A DNA stretch of 64,000 bases from Ochrobactrum vermis (GTDB taxonomy: Bacteria > Pseudomonadota > Alphaproteobacteria > Rhizobiales > Rhizobiaceae), in contig NZ_PCOC01000001.1 of assembly GCF_002975205.1 (NCBI RefSeq), positions 2,235,001 through 2,299,000 on the forward strand, given 5' to 3'. Position numbers and translations under genes: made by a program. Under the pieces are notes generated by a model. It was not told where the DNA came from and made no database searches. It worked only from the letters and a program-made list of their open reading frames with translations. This document shows positions 1 to 8,724 of this stretch, piece by piece (position 1 is the stretch's first letter; each line of letters opens with the position of its first letter).

Positions 1-1308
1 GCCACAATCAAGGAAGCCATCGATGCTTCCGCAAAGGCCCTTCCGGCATGGGCAGCCAAAACCGCCAAGGAGCGCACGGCTATCCTGCGCAAATGGTTCG
101 ATCTCATCGTTGCCAATGCCGACGATATTGCTCTTATCATGACCTCGGAACAGGGCAAGCCGCTTGCCGAAGCACGCGGCGAAGTTATTTACGCCGCTTC
201 CTTTATCGAGTGGTTCGCGGAAGAAGCAAAACGCGTCTATGGCGACACGATCCCTGCCCCGCAAAATGGGCAACGTCTCACTGTTATCCGCCAGCCGGTT
301 GGCGTCACCGCCGCCATCACGCCATGGAACTTTCCGGCCGCGATGATCACCCGCAAGGCAGCGCCAGCGCTTGCCGCCGGTTGCACCATGATCGTTCGTC
401 CTGCCGATCTCACGCCACTGACCGCACTGGCGCTCGGTGTTCTTGCCGAAAAGGCAGGCATCCCGGCAGGTGTTCTCCAGATCGTCACCGGCAAGGCGCG
501 CGAAATCGGCGCCGAGCTGACGAGCAACGAAATTGTGCGCAAGCTCTCCTTCACCGGATCGACGGAAGTCGGGCGCTTGCTGATGGCGCAATGCGCCCCG
601 ACCATCAAGCGCATCTCGCTTGAACTTGGTGGTAATGCACCGTTCATCGTGTTCGATGATGCCGACATTGATGCAGCCGTCGATGGCGCCATGATCTCCA
701 AGTACCGCAATGCAGGCCAGACCTGTGTCTGCGCCAACCGCATCTATGTGCAGCGCGGAATTTACGACAAATTCGCTGAAAAGCTTGCAGCCAAGGTCAA
801 GGAACTCAAGGTTGGCAACGGCACCGAACCGGGCGTTATCATCGGCCCGATGATCGAGCCAAAGGCTATCACCAAGGTCAAGGCACATATCGAAGATGCG
901 GTATCCAAGGGTGCAAAGCTCATCACCGGCGGCAAGGAACTGGGCGGCCTGTTCTTCGAGCCGGGCATTCTGACCGGCGTCACCTCCGACATGATCGTCG
1001 CCAGGGAAGAAACCTTTGGCCCGCTGGCACCGCTCTTTGCCTTCGATACGGAAGAAGAAGTCATCGCCATGGCCAATGACACGATCTTCGGTCTGGCCGC
1101 TTATTTCTATACGGAGAATTTCAGCCGCGCGATCCGTGTCGGTGAAGCCCTGGAATACGGCATGGTCGGGCACAATACCGGCCTGATCTCCAACGAAGTC
1201 GCGCCCTTTGGCGGCGTGAAACAGTCGGGCCTCGGTCGTGAAGGCTCCAAATACGGCATCGAGGAATATCTCGAGACCAAATACATCTGCAGCGCCTATA
1301 AGCGTTAG
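1..1308 (+). CDS. gabD: NAD(P)-dependent succinate-semialdehyde dehydrogenase, 5' truncated by window
   Basis: The enzyme oxidises succinate semialdehyde to succinate, the last step of the GABA shunt, in the cytoplasm. The frame is open from base 1 with no stop, so the true start lies upstream. 435 codons are visible against about 480-485 for the family, so roughly 50 N-terminal residues are missing. Visible aldehyde dehydrogenase motifs are the cofactor-loop FTGSTEVG (about 550-575), the general-base ELGGN (about 620) and the catalytic cysteine in GQTCVCANR (724-726). The C-terminal PFGGVKQSGLGREG is typical of GabD. The first ATG inside the window (139) is internal to the fold and is not the start. 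An intrinsic terminator follows at 1354. Family assignment is secure; the exact semialdehyde substrate is inferred from similarity. Confidence 0.93.
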   Translation, partial: ATIKEAIDASAKALPAWAAKTAKERTAILRKWFDLIVANADDIALIMTSEQGKPLAEARGEVIYAASFIEWFAEEAKRVYGDTIPAPQNGQRLTVIRQPVGVTAAITPWNFPAAMITRKAAPALAAGCTMIVRPADLTPLTALALGVLAEKAGIPAGVLQIVTGKAREIGAELTSNEIVRKLSFTGSTEVGRLLMAQCAPTIKRISLELGGNAPFIVFDDADIDAAVDGAMISKYRNAGQTCVCANRIYVQRGIYDKFAEKLAAKVKELKVGNGTEPGVIIGPMIEPKAITKVKAHIEDAVSKGAKLITGGKELGGLFFEPGILTGVTSDMIVAREETFGPLAPLFAFDTEEEVIAMANDTIFGLAAYFYTENFSRAIRVGEALEYGMVGHNTGLISNEVAPFGGVKQSGLGREGSKYGIEEYLETKYICSAYKR

Positions 1309-1353
1309 AGATTGCTGTTTTCCATACCGTTCCATGGAAAGCAGTATCAAAGA

Positions 1354-1388
1354 AGATGGCGCGCATTGTTCGCGCCATCTTTTTTATT
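1354..1388 (+). terminator. Intrinsic terminator after gabD
   Basis: The perfect 10-bp stem AGATGGCGCG / CGCGCCATCT has a 7-nt loop and is followed by a T-rich tail. Confidence 0.85.
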
Positions 1389-1442
1389 TATAGACGGTGC
1401 AACTGCTAATATGGCTTTTGCCAGAGATAATCCGGAAAATAC

Positions 1443-2033
1443 ATGCTGCGCCGCCTTTACGACTGGACGATTTCGCTTGCCGCAAGAAAATCCGCCGAAT
1501 GGTGGCTTGCCATCATCGCCTTCATAGAAAGCTCGGTCTTTCTTGTCCCGGCCGATGTCCTGTTTCTACCCATGGCGCTCGCGCGGCCAGAACGCGCCTG
1601 GCGATATGCCTTCATTGCGACGGTTTCGTCTGTCCTGGGCGGCATTGCAGGCTGGTATCTCGGCTATCACGCCTATGAACAGATCGCCAAACCGGTGCTC
1701 GAAATGTACGGCAAGCTGGACACGTTCGAGCAGTTGCGCGGTACGACCAGCGCCGACACCATTTTGTTGATGCTGATCACTTCCGGCCTGGCACACCTGC
1801 CACCCATCAAGGTGGTGACAATCCTGTCAGGTGCAGCCGGCATCAATATCTGGCTCTTTATCGCATCAGCAATCGTTGCACGCGGCGCACGTTTCTATTT
1901 CCTTGCCTGGCTGCTGCGCCGCTATGGCGAGCCGATCCGCCACTTCATCGAAAAGCGCCTCGGCCTGATAGCAAGCCTCGTGGCGGTGGCCTTGATCGCG
2001 CTCTTCTTTGCTGTGAAATATCTTCACGCCTGA
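1443..2033 (+). CDS. YqaA family membrane protein (DedA/SNARE-associated superfamily)
   Basis: This 196-residue integral membrane protein resembles the YqaA branch of the DedA/VTT superfamily. Family members are implicated in membrane homeostasis and lipid flipping, but this branch has no settled function. Hydrophobic segments lie near residues 20-45, 55-75, 115-160 and 172-194. It has the family-like ESSVFLVPADVLFLPMALA near residue 30 and a glycine-rich segment GGIAGWYLGY. The ATG at 1443 has only a weak upstream GGA. It sits alone between the gabD terminator and dsbB. Two small hairpins (2035-2050 and TTGCTTG/CAAGCAA at 2063-2080) follow it and may separate it from dsbB. Confidence 0.8.
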   Translation: MLRRLYDWTISLAARKSAEWWLAIIAFIESSVFLVPADVLFLPMALARPERAWRYAFIATVSSVLGGIAGWYLGYHAYEQIAKPVLEMYGKLDTFEQLRGTTSADTILLMLITSGLAHLPPIKVVTILSGAAGINIWLFIASAIVARGARFYFLAWLLRRYGEPIRHFIEKRLGLIASLVAVALIALFFAVKYLHA

Positions 2034-2124
2034 AGAGTTTGCCCAAACTCGGTCAAAATAAATTGCTTGGAGACAAGCAAGCTGTTTGCCTTAAGAATAA
2101 GAAAGCCTTTTCAAGGAATTCCAT

Positions 2125-2646
2125 ATGGCGTTTGCACTCAATAATCCGGTCGGCAAAGTTCAGGCATGGACCGCGGGGATCATGACAGTTGGCCTTGCCG
2201 CGACTGTCGGCACGGCACTCGGCTTTGAGCACCTCGCAGGCTTCATGCCCTGCAAGCTCTGCCTTGAAGAGCGTACGCCTTATTATATTGGCGTCCCGGT
2301 TCTGGCTGCAGCCTGGCTTTCCTACGGATTGAAATGGCCGCCGATCCTGACGCGTGGACTCATTTTGATCGGCGCGCTTTTAATGACTTATGGGCTGGCG
2401 CTGGCCGTTTATCATACGGGCGTCGAGTTGAAATACTGGCCCGGTCCGACGGATTGCAGCGCAGCGACGATGAAAGTCACGCTCGATGCGGGTAGTCTCT
2501 TAAGCGATCTCAACACGCACCCGCCTGCATGCGACAGCGCACCAGGTCATTTCCTCGGCCTGTCCTTTGCCGGATGGAACGTCATCGCAAGCCTGCTGTT
2601 TGCAGCTATCGGCTACTACGGCGCTTTTGCGAAAAGTGGGAAGTAA
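2125..2646 (+). CDS. dsbB: Disulfide bond formation protein B (DsbB)
   Basis: DsbB is an inner-membrane protein that reoxidises periplasmic DsbA and passes electrons to quinone. The 173-residue product has four predicted membrane segments (about 15-33, 53-69, 75-95 and 145-167). The first redox pair is visible as CKLC (residues 43-46), just after the first helix. A second pair of periplasmic cysteines is in the loop after helix 3 (PTDCSAAT and PPACDSA). The start has a good AAGGA Shine-Dalgarno. No DsbA gene lies nearby. Length and cysteine arrangement match the family. Confidence 0.9.
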   Translation: MAFALNNPVGKVQAWTAGIMTVGLAATVGTALGFEHLAGFMPCKLCLEERTPYYIGVPVLAAAWLSYGLKWPPILTRGLILIGALLMTYGLALAVYHTGVELKYWPGPTDCSAATMKVTLDAGSLLSDLNTHPPACDSAPGHFLGLSFAGWNVIASLLFAAIGYYGAFAKSGK

Positions 2647-2723
2647 GGGAAGATTCTGAGGGGGCTTTTTCTCTCGTCACATGTTGTCATCGCAAAACTG
2701 CGGCGCATTTTTGCGCAACATGC

Positions 2724-3296
2724 TTATGGCTCCAGTTCGACGTCCCAATAAAGGAAATCGAGCCAGCTATCGTGCAGATGGTTGGGTGGGAAAAGGCGGC
2801 CGTTATTGTGCAGGTCCTGCACAGTCGGCGTGACCGGCTTCTGGCGCGGCCACATATGCGCGACGGCGGGCATCATGCCGCCCTTGCGCAGATTGCATGG
2901 TGAACAGGCGGCGACCACATTGTCCCACGTCGTCTCGCCGCCATGGCAACGCGGGGTAACGTGATCGAAGGTCAGGTCATGCGGCGAGCCGCAATACTGG
3001 CATTCAAAACGATCACGCAGGAAGAGGTTGAAGCGCGTAAACGCCGGATAGCGTGGCGGCTTCACATAATCCTTCAGGCAGATCACACTCGGCAAACGCA
3101 TCGAAAACGATGGCGAGGATACAACCTGATCGTATTCCGCCACGATATGCACGCGTTCAAGAAAGACCGCTTTGATCGCATCCTGCCAGGACCAGAGCGA
3201 CAGTGGATAATAGCTGAGCGGACGGTAATCAGCGTTCAGAACCAGCGCGGGCAAGCCACTGGTCGAGACGGTTCTGGGCGAGACGGCAACAGTCAA
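2724..3296 (-). CDS. HNH endonuclease
   Basis: This is a 190-residue HNH-family nuclease. The C-terminal half has the zinc-binding and catalytic layout: CQYC (about 98-101), then TFDHVTPRCHGG with the catalytic histidine region, then WDNVVAACSPCNLRKGG closing the second Cys pair and the asparagine of the HNH motif. The N-terminal 90 residues (VLNADYRPLSYYPLSLWSWQ...) are typical of the short stand-alone HNH proteins common in alphaproteobacteria, whose role is unknown (repair or DNA processing has been proposed). A Shine-Dalgarno (GGAGG) precedes the ATG. It is a single gene, convergent with dsbB, and nothing links it to a mobile element. Confidence 0.88.
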   Translation of the reverse strand: MTVAVSPRTVSTSGLPALVLNADYRPLSYYPLSLWSWQDAIKAVFLERVHIVAEYDQVVSSPSFSMRLPSVICLKDYVKPPRYPAFTRFNLFLRDRFECQYCGSPHDLTFDHVTPRCHGGETTWDNVVAACSPCNLRKGGMMPAVAHMWPRQKPVTPTVQDLHNNGRLFPPNHLHDSWLDFLYWDVELEP

Positions 3297-3564
3297 GGGC
3301 GCACCTCCTTCAGAGCAACTCCGAAAAGGGCGAAATGGCTCTCCGTGCGGAATTGCGCTTATTATCGAAGCGCCGCGCGTCCATTATGGGCGCAACAACG
3401 ACGCTCCAACCTCGTGAGGACGGCGCCGAGAAAGCAGAAGATCAAGCTTCTGCGAATCGAAATTCCGTCATCAGCCGATGGAGATAATGTAAGCCCGACG
3501 TGACAGGATTGTGAAGCGGAAACGCATTTATGCTTCGGGAAACACGCAAGTTTTACAGAAGCAT

Positions 3565-4263
3565 CTACAGAAGCGGCGCAGCCTCGCGTCCCTTGATTGC
3601 CGCATAATAAGCCCAGAACAATCGCGCCGCCACGCCACGCCATGGCGCCCAATCTTCCGCCAATAACCGCAGCGCCGCAGCGTCCGGGCGCGTTTCATGC
3701 GCGAAGGCGTGACCAACGGCCGTCTGCAAAGCCACATCGCCTGCCGGAAACACATCCGGATGACCGGCAGCGAATAAAAGATAGACCTCCGCCGTCCAAG
3801 GACCGATGCCCTTGATCGCTGTCAGTGCGGCGATCGCTTCTTCGGCAGGCAGATCACAAAGCCCGTGCAGGTCAATTGCCCCTTCCGCCAAAGTTTCACT
3901 CAAGGCAAGGAGTGTTCTCTGCTTTGGGCGTGAGAGACCGGCAAAGTGCCAGGCTTCCTCCCCGCCCGCAATATAGGCTTGGGGCGTCAGTGGATCGATG
4001 GCCTGTTTCAGCCTCGCCCAGATCGCGGCGGCACTGGCCGTCGAAACCTGTTGTGCGACAATGATGGAAGCCAGACTTTCAAATCCGGGTTCGGACCGGC
4101 GCAGCGGCACGGCATGGGAACGGCTGCGTATATCGGCCAGCCGCATATCGGCGAGAACCAGAGCTTCCAGCCCTGCCTCAATGTCGCTCAATGTATCGAT
4201 CCGCCGCATCGCCTGGCCTTTCATTCTATCAGCGCACAACGTACCAATGGAATCAGATGACAT
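3565..4263 (-). CDS. DNA-3-methyladenine glycosylase II (AlkA-like, HhH-GPD)
   Basis: This is a base-excision repair glycosylase that removes alkylated purines. The 232-residue protein carries the helix-hairpin-helix segment LTAIKGIGPWTAEVYLL (about 150-166) followed by the catalytic aspartate in PAGDVALQ (about 181). Both are diagnostic of the HhH-GPD superfamily. It lacks the N-terminal domain of E. coli AlkA (282 aa), so it belongs to the shorter MagIII/AlkA-like type. The first ATG (4263) is followed by in-frame ATGs at residues 14 and 19, and the true start may be at MRRIDTLSD. It is divergent from gluQ across a small tandem repeat. Confidence 0.88.
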   Translation of the reverse strand: MSSDSIGTLCADRMKGQAMRRIDTLSDIEAGLEALVLADMRLADIRSRSHAVPLRRSEPGFESLASIIVAQQVSTASAAAIWARLKQAIDPLTPQAYIAGGEEAWHFAGLSRPKQRTLLALSETLAEGAIDLHGLCDLPAEEAIAALTAIKGIGPWTAEVYLLFAAGHPDVFPAGDVALQTAVGHAFAHETRPDAAALRLLAEDWAPWRGVAARLFWAYYAAIKGREAAPLL

Positions 4264-4264
4264 T

Positions 4265-4303
4265 CAACTGACATCGGCAACTGACATTGGCAACTGACAT
4301 TGA
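4265..4303. repeat. Three tandem copies of a 13-bp unit in the alkA-gluQ divergent gap
   Basis: The units CAACTGACATCGG (4265-4277), CAACTGACATTGG (4278-4290) and CAACTGACATTGA (4291-4303) lie head to tail directly between the two divergent start codons. The array also creates a TTG at 4287 in frame with gluQ. Confidence 0.85.
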
Positions 4304-4316
4304 CGCTGACACCACC

Positions 4317-5192
4317 ATGACCGTACCTGTGTTCCGTTTCGCTCCGAGCCCCAATGGCCAGCTCCATCTCGGCCATGCCTACTCAGCCCTTCTCAACGCC
4401 GACATGGCAAAAAAGAACAGCGGGCGCTTCCTGCTGCGTATGGAAGATATCGACATCGCGCGCTGCACGCCGGCACTGGAACAAGGCATTTACGAGGATC
4501 TCCGCTGGCTTGGCCTGACATGGGAAACCCCTGTGCGCCGTCAGTCGGAACATTTCGGCGAATACCGCAATGCCCTTACCAAACTCGCCGACAAAGGCCT
4601 TGTCTATCCTGCCTTTCTCAGCCGGGGCGAGGTTCGCGAGCAGATCGGCGAAGCTTTCGCCAGGGGCAAGGACTGGCCTTCCGACCCGGACGGAACACCG
4701 CTTTATCCGCAGGGCGAGCGCAATCTGACCGAAAAAGAACAGATGGAACGCATCGCTTCGGGCATGTCCTATGCCTGGCGGCTCGACATGGACAAGGCAC
4801 TGGAAGCCGCAGGTGAGCCACTTTTCTGGAATGAAAGCGGCGCAGGTCCGGATGGTGAGACCGGTCGCCTTGTAGCCGATCCTGCGCAATGGGGCGACGT
4901 CGTGATCGCGCGCAAGGACACGCCCACCAGCTATCATCTTTCCGTGGTGGTGGACGATGCACTGCAGGGCATCACCCATGTCGTGCGCGGGCATGATCTG
5001 TTTCACGCGACATCCGTTCACCGGCTTCTGCAAAAACTTCTCGACCTGCCCGAGCCGCTTTATCATCATCACGATCTCGTGCTGGGCGACGATGGAATGA
5101 AACTGTCGAAGAGCCGCAAGGACACAGCACTCGCATCCCTGCGCGAACAGGGCTTTACGCCTGACGACATTCGCGCCAAGCTGTCATTTTAA
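4317..5192 (+). CDS. gluQ: tRNA glutamyl-Q(34) synthetase (GluQRS)
   Basis: The enzyme glutamylates queuosine at position 34 of tRNA-Asp. It is a paralogue of the catalytic half of glutamyl-tRNA synthetase without the anticodon-binding domain. The 291-residue product shows the N-terminal FAPSPNGQLHLGHAYSAL with its HLGH class I signature, and the second signature as KLSKSRKDT near residue 260. It stops shortly after, as expected for GluQRS. I chose ATG 4317 because the in-frame TTG at 4287 would add ten residues encoded by the tandem repeat, and the fold begins at VFRFAPSP. Zinc-binding cysteines known from E. coli GluQRS are not evident. Confidence 0.9.
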   Translation: MTVPVFRFAPSPNGQLHLGHAYSALLNADMAKKNSGRFLLRMEDIDIARCTPALEQGIYEDLRWLGLTWETPVRRQSEHFGEYRNALTKLADKGLVYPAFLSRGEVREQIGEAFARGKDWPSDPDGTPLYPQGERNLTEKEQMERIASGMSYAWRLDMDKALEAAGEPLFWNESGAGPDGETGRLVADPAQWGDVVIARKDTPTSYHLSVVVDDALQGITHVVRGHDLFHATSVHRLLQKLLDLPEPLYHHHDLVLGDDGMKLSKSRKDTALASLREQGFTPDDIRAKLSF

Positions 5193-5334
5193 AAGCTATT
5201 TTCGCCGCAGCGTCACAGATGATGTGCCCACGCACCGATTGACGAAAGCGCGCCAAAGCGGTTCAAAGGCAGCATGATAGCTGGCACTGAAAAGCGCCGG
5301 CGGTAAATGTGTTTATTTTGAAGGAGGCAGAGCC

Positions 5335-7521
5335 ATGGTTTCTCAGAAAGCCGGTAATTACGTTGAGATTGAAGGCTTGCGCGTTGCCCCTGAACTGGTG
5401 GAGTTCCTGGCCACGGAAGCCGCGCCCGGCACCGGTGTGGAACCGGAAAAATTCTGGAAGGGCTTTGCAGCCATCATTCGCGATCTTGCACCGAAGAACC
5501 GCGCCCTCCTCGCCAAGCGCGACGACCTTCAGGCCAAGATCGACGCATGGTACAAGCAGAACCGCGATAAAGGCTACACACAGGCCGATTACCAGCAGTT
5601 CCTCAAGGACATTGGCTATCTCCTGCCGGAAGGCGGAGAGTTTTCGGTTTCGACCACCAATGTCGATCCGGAAATCACTCATATCGCAGGCCCGCAGCTC
5701 GTCGTTCCGGTCATGAATGCGCGCTATGCGTTGAACGCCGCCAATGCGCGCTGGGGTTCGCTCTATGATGCGCTCTACGGCACCGATGCCATTTCCGAAG
5801 ATGACGGCGCGGAAAAGGGCAAAGGCTACAATCCGAAGCGCGGCGAAAAGGTTATCGCCTGGGCGAAGAACTTCCTCGATGAAAGCGCGCCGCTTGCCGC
5901 CGGAAACTGGGCGAATGTCGCCGGTCTCGCTGTCAAGGACCGCAAGCTTGAAATCAAGCTTACCGACGGTTCGGCAACGGCACTGAAAGATGCCAGCCAG
6001 TTCAAGGGCTACAATGGCGACGCCGCCGCCCCGACCAATGTCCTGCTGGCCAAGAACAACATGCATGTCGATATCGTCGTCAATGCGGACCATCCGATCG
6101 GCAAGACCGATCCGGCCCATATCGCCGACGTAGTTCTGGAATCTGCGGTCAGCACGATTCAGGATTGTGAAGATTCGATCGCCGCCGTCGATGCCGAAGA
6201 CAAGGTTGCCGTCTACCGCAACTGGCTCGGCCTGATGAACGGCAAGCTGGAAGATACGTTCGAGAAGAACGGCAAGCAGATGACGCGCCGCCTCAACGGC
6301 GACCGCAGCTACAAGGGTGCAAACGGCTCCGATATCACCCTCAAGGGCCGCTCGTTGATGCTGGTGCGCAATGTCGGCCACCTCATGACCAACCCGGCAA
6401 TCATCGATGCAGACGGCAACGAAGTGCCGGAAGGCATCATGGATGCAGCCTTCACCAGTCTGATTGCGCTGCATGATATCGGTCCGAATGGCCGCCATAT
6501 GAATTCGCGCGAAGGTTCGGTCTATATCGTCAAGCCGAAGATGCACGGGCCGGAAGAAGTGGCGTTCGCCAATGAAATCTTCACCCGTACCGAAGAGATG
6601 CTGGGCATGAAGCCAAACACGCTCAAGATCGGCATCATGGACGAGGAACGCCGCACCACGGTCAATCTCAAGGAAGCGATCCGCGCTGCCAAGGACCGCG
6701 TCGTCTTCATCAATACCGGCTTCCTCGACCGCACCGGCGACGAAATCCATACCTCGATGGAAGCGGGTCCGATGATCCGCAAGGGCGACATGAAGCAGGC
6801 TGCCTGGATCGGCGCCTATGAACAGTGGAATGTCGATATCGGTCTTGCATGCGGCCTTTCCGGCCACGCGCAGATCGGCAAGGGCATGTGGGCCATGCCT
6901 GACCTGATGGCTGCGATGCTGGAACAGAAAATCGCGCATCCGAAGGCTGGTGCGAACACCGCCTGGGTGCCGTCGCCAACCGCTGCAACCCTGCACGCCA
7001 CCCATTATCATCAGGTGGATGTTGCTGCCGTTCAGGAAAAGCTGAAGAGCCGCCCGCGCGCCAAGCTCGACGACATTCTGTCGGTGCCGGTCGCAACCCG
7101 CCCGAACTGGACGCCGGAAGACATCCAGCACGAAATCGACAACAACGCGCAAGGGATTCTGGGCTATGTCGTGCGCTGGGTCGATCAGGGCGTCGGTTGC
7201 TCGAAAGTGCCGGACATCAACAATGTCGGCCTGATGGAAGACCGCGCAACGCTGCGCATCTCCGCACAGCATATTGCCAACTGGCTCTATCATGGCGTCG
7301 TTTCGGAAGCCCAGGTGATGGAAACCATGAAGCGTATGGCCGCTGTCGTCGACAAGCAGAACGAAGGCGATCCACTTTATCGCCCGATGGCCGCAAACTT
7401 CGACAAGTCGGTTGCTTTCCAGGCTGCCTGCGATCTGGTTTTCAAGGGCCGCGAACAGCCGAATGGCTATACCGAGCCGGTCCTGCATCGCCGCCGTTTA
7501 GAGCTGAAAGCTCAGGGCTAA
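5335..7521 (+). CDS. glcB: Malate synthase G
   Basis: Malate synthase G condenses glyoxylate with acetyl-CoA to give malate (glyoxylate cycle and glycolate use). The 728-residue length fits the G isoform (about 720-730). Motifs are present along its length: [13 protein letters not shown] near residue 140, [14 protein letters not shown] near 280, [12 protein letters not shown] near 345, [14 protein letters not shown] near 440, [13 protein letters not shown] near 470, and the active-site block [14 protein letters not shown] near 617, followed by [11 protein letters not shown]. The start has a strong AAGGAGG. It is monocistronic, with a strong terminator downstream. No isocitrate lyase gene lies in the window. 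Confidence 0.97.
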   Translation: MVSQKAGNYVEIEGLRVAPELVEFLATEAAPGTGVEPEKFWKGFAAIIRDLAPKNRALLAKRDDLQAKIDAWYKQNRDKGYTQADYQQFLKDIGYLLPEGGEFSVSTTNVDPEITHIAGPQLVVPVMNARYALNAANARWGSLYDALYGTDAISEDDGAEKGKGYNPKRGEKVIAWAKNFLDESAPLAAGNWANVAGLAVKDRKLEIKLTDGSATALKDASQFKGYNGDAAAPTNVLLAKNNMHVDIVVNADHPIGKTDPAHIADVVLESAVSTIQDCEDSIAAVDAEDKVAVYRNWLGLMNGKLEDTFEKNGKQMTRRLNGDRSYKGANGSDITLKGRSLMLVRNVGHLMTNPAIIDADGNEVPEGIMDAAFTSLIALHDIGPNGRHMNSREGSVYIVKPKMHGPEEVAFANEIFTRTEEMLGMKPNTLKIGIMDEERRTTVNLKEAIRAAKDRVVFINTGFLDRTGDEIHTSMEAGPMIRKGDMKQAAWIGAYEQWNVDIGLACGLSGHAQIGKGMWAMPDLMAAMLEQKIAHPKAGANTAWVPSPTAATLHATHYHQVDVAAVQEKLKSRPRAKLDDILSVPVATRPNWTPEDIQHEIDNNAQGILGYVVRWVDQGVGCSKVPDINNVGLMEDRATLRISAQHIANWLYHGVVSEAQVMETMKRMAAVVDKQNEGDPLYRPMAANFDKSVAFQAACDLVFKGREQPNGYTEPVLHRRRLELKAQG

Positions 7522-7542
7522 TCTGGATTACGGGACAGACGG

Positions 7543-7575
7543 AAAGCGGCGGGAGAAATCCCGCCGCTTTCATTT
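7543..7575 (+). terminator. Intrinsic terminator after glcB
   Basis: The perfect 12-bp stem AAAGCGGCGGGA / TCCCGCCGCTTT closes a GAAA tetraloop and is followed by CATTTTTG. Confidence 0.9.
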
Positions 7576-7591
7576 TTGAAATCGCTTGACT

Positions 7592-7624
7592 CCATTATAA
7601 TAGATATTATTTCTAAAATAATGG
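7592..7624. promoter_or_regulatory. Nested palindromes over the XRE-cupin start, probable operator
   Basis: The inner inverted repeat is ATTATTT-CTA-AAATAAT (7606-7622). The outer arms are CCATTAT (7592-7598) and ATAATGG (7618-7624). The AT-rich element overlaps the ATG at 7621 and includes a consensus TATAAT (7596-7601), which would put transcription start only about 13 nt before the ATG. This suggests a very short leader and autorepression by the encoded XRE protein. Function is inferred. Confidence 0.6.
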
Positions 7625-8202
7625 AAAACGCAACCGAACAACTTGACAATGCCATTGGCGAAAATCTGCGCCGCCTGCGCCTTGCGCAAGGCATGACGCT
7701 GGATGCGCTTGGCGATGCGTCCGGTGTCAGCCGCGCAATGATCTCGCGGATCGAGCGCGGAGAAACAAGCCCGACCGCCCAGCTTCTGGCGCGCATTTGC
7801 GCCGCCCTTGGCACGTCGCTTTCCGCCTTTTTCGGCGATGCGGAAGCCCCGCCCTCACCCTACCTTCCCCATGATCGCCAGCCAGTCTGGCGTGATCCGG
7901 ATACCGGCTATGTGCGTCGGTCAGTCTCCCCACCCGGCACCGGTTCGAATGTGGACATGATCGAAGTCGAGTTTCCAGCTGGTGGCAAGGTCACTTTCGC
8001 GCCGCAGACCGCCAATGCCGGCATCACCCAACATATGTGGCTCTTTGCCGGTGAGATGGAAATGACCGTCGGCGACACGCATCACAGCCTGAAGCCCGGC
8101 GACTGCCTTTATATGCCCATCATGGCTGGCATCACCTTTCATAATCCCGGTTCGACCCTCGCACGCTACGCCATCGTGCTTGAGCGCCGTGGCAGCCTCT
8201 GA
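7621..8202 (+). CDS. XRE family transcriptional regulator with cupin domain
   Basis: This 193-residue regulator has an N-terminal helix-turn-helix of the XRE type (about residues 12-66: LRRLRLAQGMTLDALGDASG, then SRAMISRIERGETSPT). A linker and a C-terminal cupin sensor domain follow (about 115-190: HMWLFAGEMEMTVG, LKPGDCLYMPIMAGITFHNPG). Such HTH-cupin proteins repress neighbouring genes in response to small metabolites. I chose ATG 7621 over an upstream in-frame TTG (7576) because the TTG lies in the glcB terminator tail. It probably forms an operon with the two GNAT genes that follow (gaps of 11 nt and 1 nt), so it may control acetylation of a toxic amine or amino-acid analogue. Confidence 0.88.
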   Translation: MENATEQLDNAIGENLRRLRLAQGMTLDALGDASGVSRAMISRIERGETSPTAQLLARICAALGTSLSAFFGDAEAPPSPYLPHDRQPVWRDPDTGYVRRSVSPPGTGSNVDMIEVEFPAGGKVTFAPQTANAGITQHMWLFAGEMEMTVGDTHHSLKPGDCLYMPIMAGITFHNPGSTLARYAIVLERRGSL

Positions 8203-8213
8203 AAGACAGGCCG

Positions 8214-8723
8214 ATGATCCGCGTTCTCCATGTAGAAGAAGCGAAACAAGCCGTTCCGGCACTCGCCGAAATTCTGGCGGACTGCGTCATGGGTGGCGCA
8301 TCGGTTGGCTTCATGGCGCCTTGCGAGCCGCAGGATTTCATCTCCTACTGGAACCGTATCGCCAATGAAGTCGATAGCGCTGACACAGCCCTTCTGGTTG
8401 CCGAACATGAAGGCGAGATTGTCGGCACGGTTCAGCTTGGTCTCGCTCAAATGCCCAATCAGCCGCATCGTGCCGATCTTAAAAAGCTGCTGATCCATTG
8501 TAAGGCGCGCGGCCTTGGTCTTGCGCGCAAACTGATGGAAGCCGTTGAAGAAGAAGCACGTAACCGACGCAAGACACTTCTCTGCCTGGACACAGCAACC
8601 GGCAGTCCGGCGGAAGCAATCTACATTCATCTCGGGTGGGAGCGGGTCGGCGTTATCCCGAACTATGCGCTTTATCCTGACGGAAGCCCCTGCGCGACCA
8701 CACTTTTCTATAAAGGCCTTTGA
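8214..8723 (+). CDS. GNAT family N-acetyltransferase
   Basis: This 169-residue acetyltransferase of the GNAT fold would transfer acetyl from acetyl-CoA to an unknown amine. The central strand VAEHEGEIVGTVQLGL (about 61-76), the CoA-binding region KLLIHCKARGLGLARKLMEAVE (here KARGLGLA replaces the usual Q/RxxGxG/A) and the later FYKGL end are visible. It starts 11 nt after the XRE-cupin gene and its stop is followed after one base by the next GNAT start, so the three genes look co-transcribed. The substrate cannot be told from sequence. Confidence 0.87.
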   Translation: MIRVLHVEEAKQAVPALAEILADCVMGGASVGFMAPCEPQDFISYWNRIANEVDSADTALLVAEHEGEIVGTVQLGLAQMPNQPHRADLKKLLIHCKARGLGLARKLMEAVEEEARNRRKTLLCLDTATGSPAEAIYIHLGWERVGVIPNYALYPDGSPCATTLFYKGL

Positions 8724-8724
8724 A

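Noticed and set aside
5263..7488. Long open frame antisense to malate synthase (about 740 codons)
   Set aside because: The plus strand encodes a complete glcB with all family motifs. The antisense frame is open only because of codon bias and has no recognisable domain.
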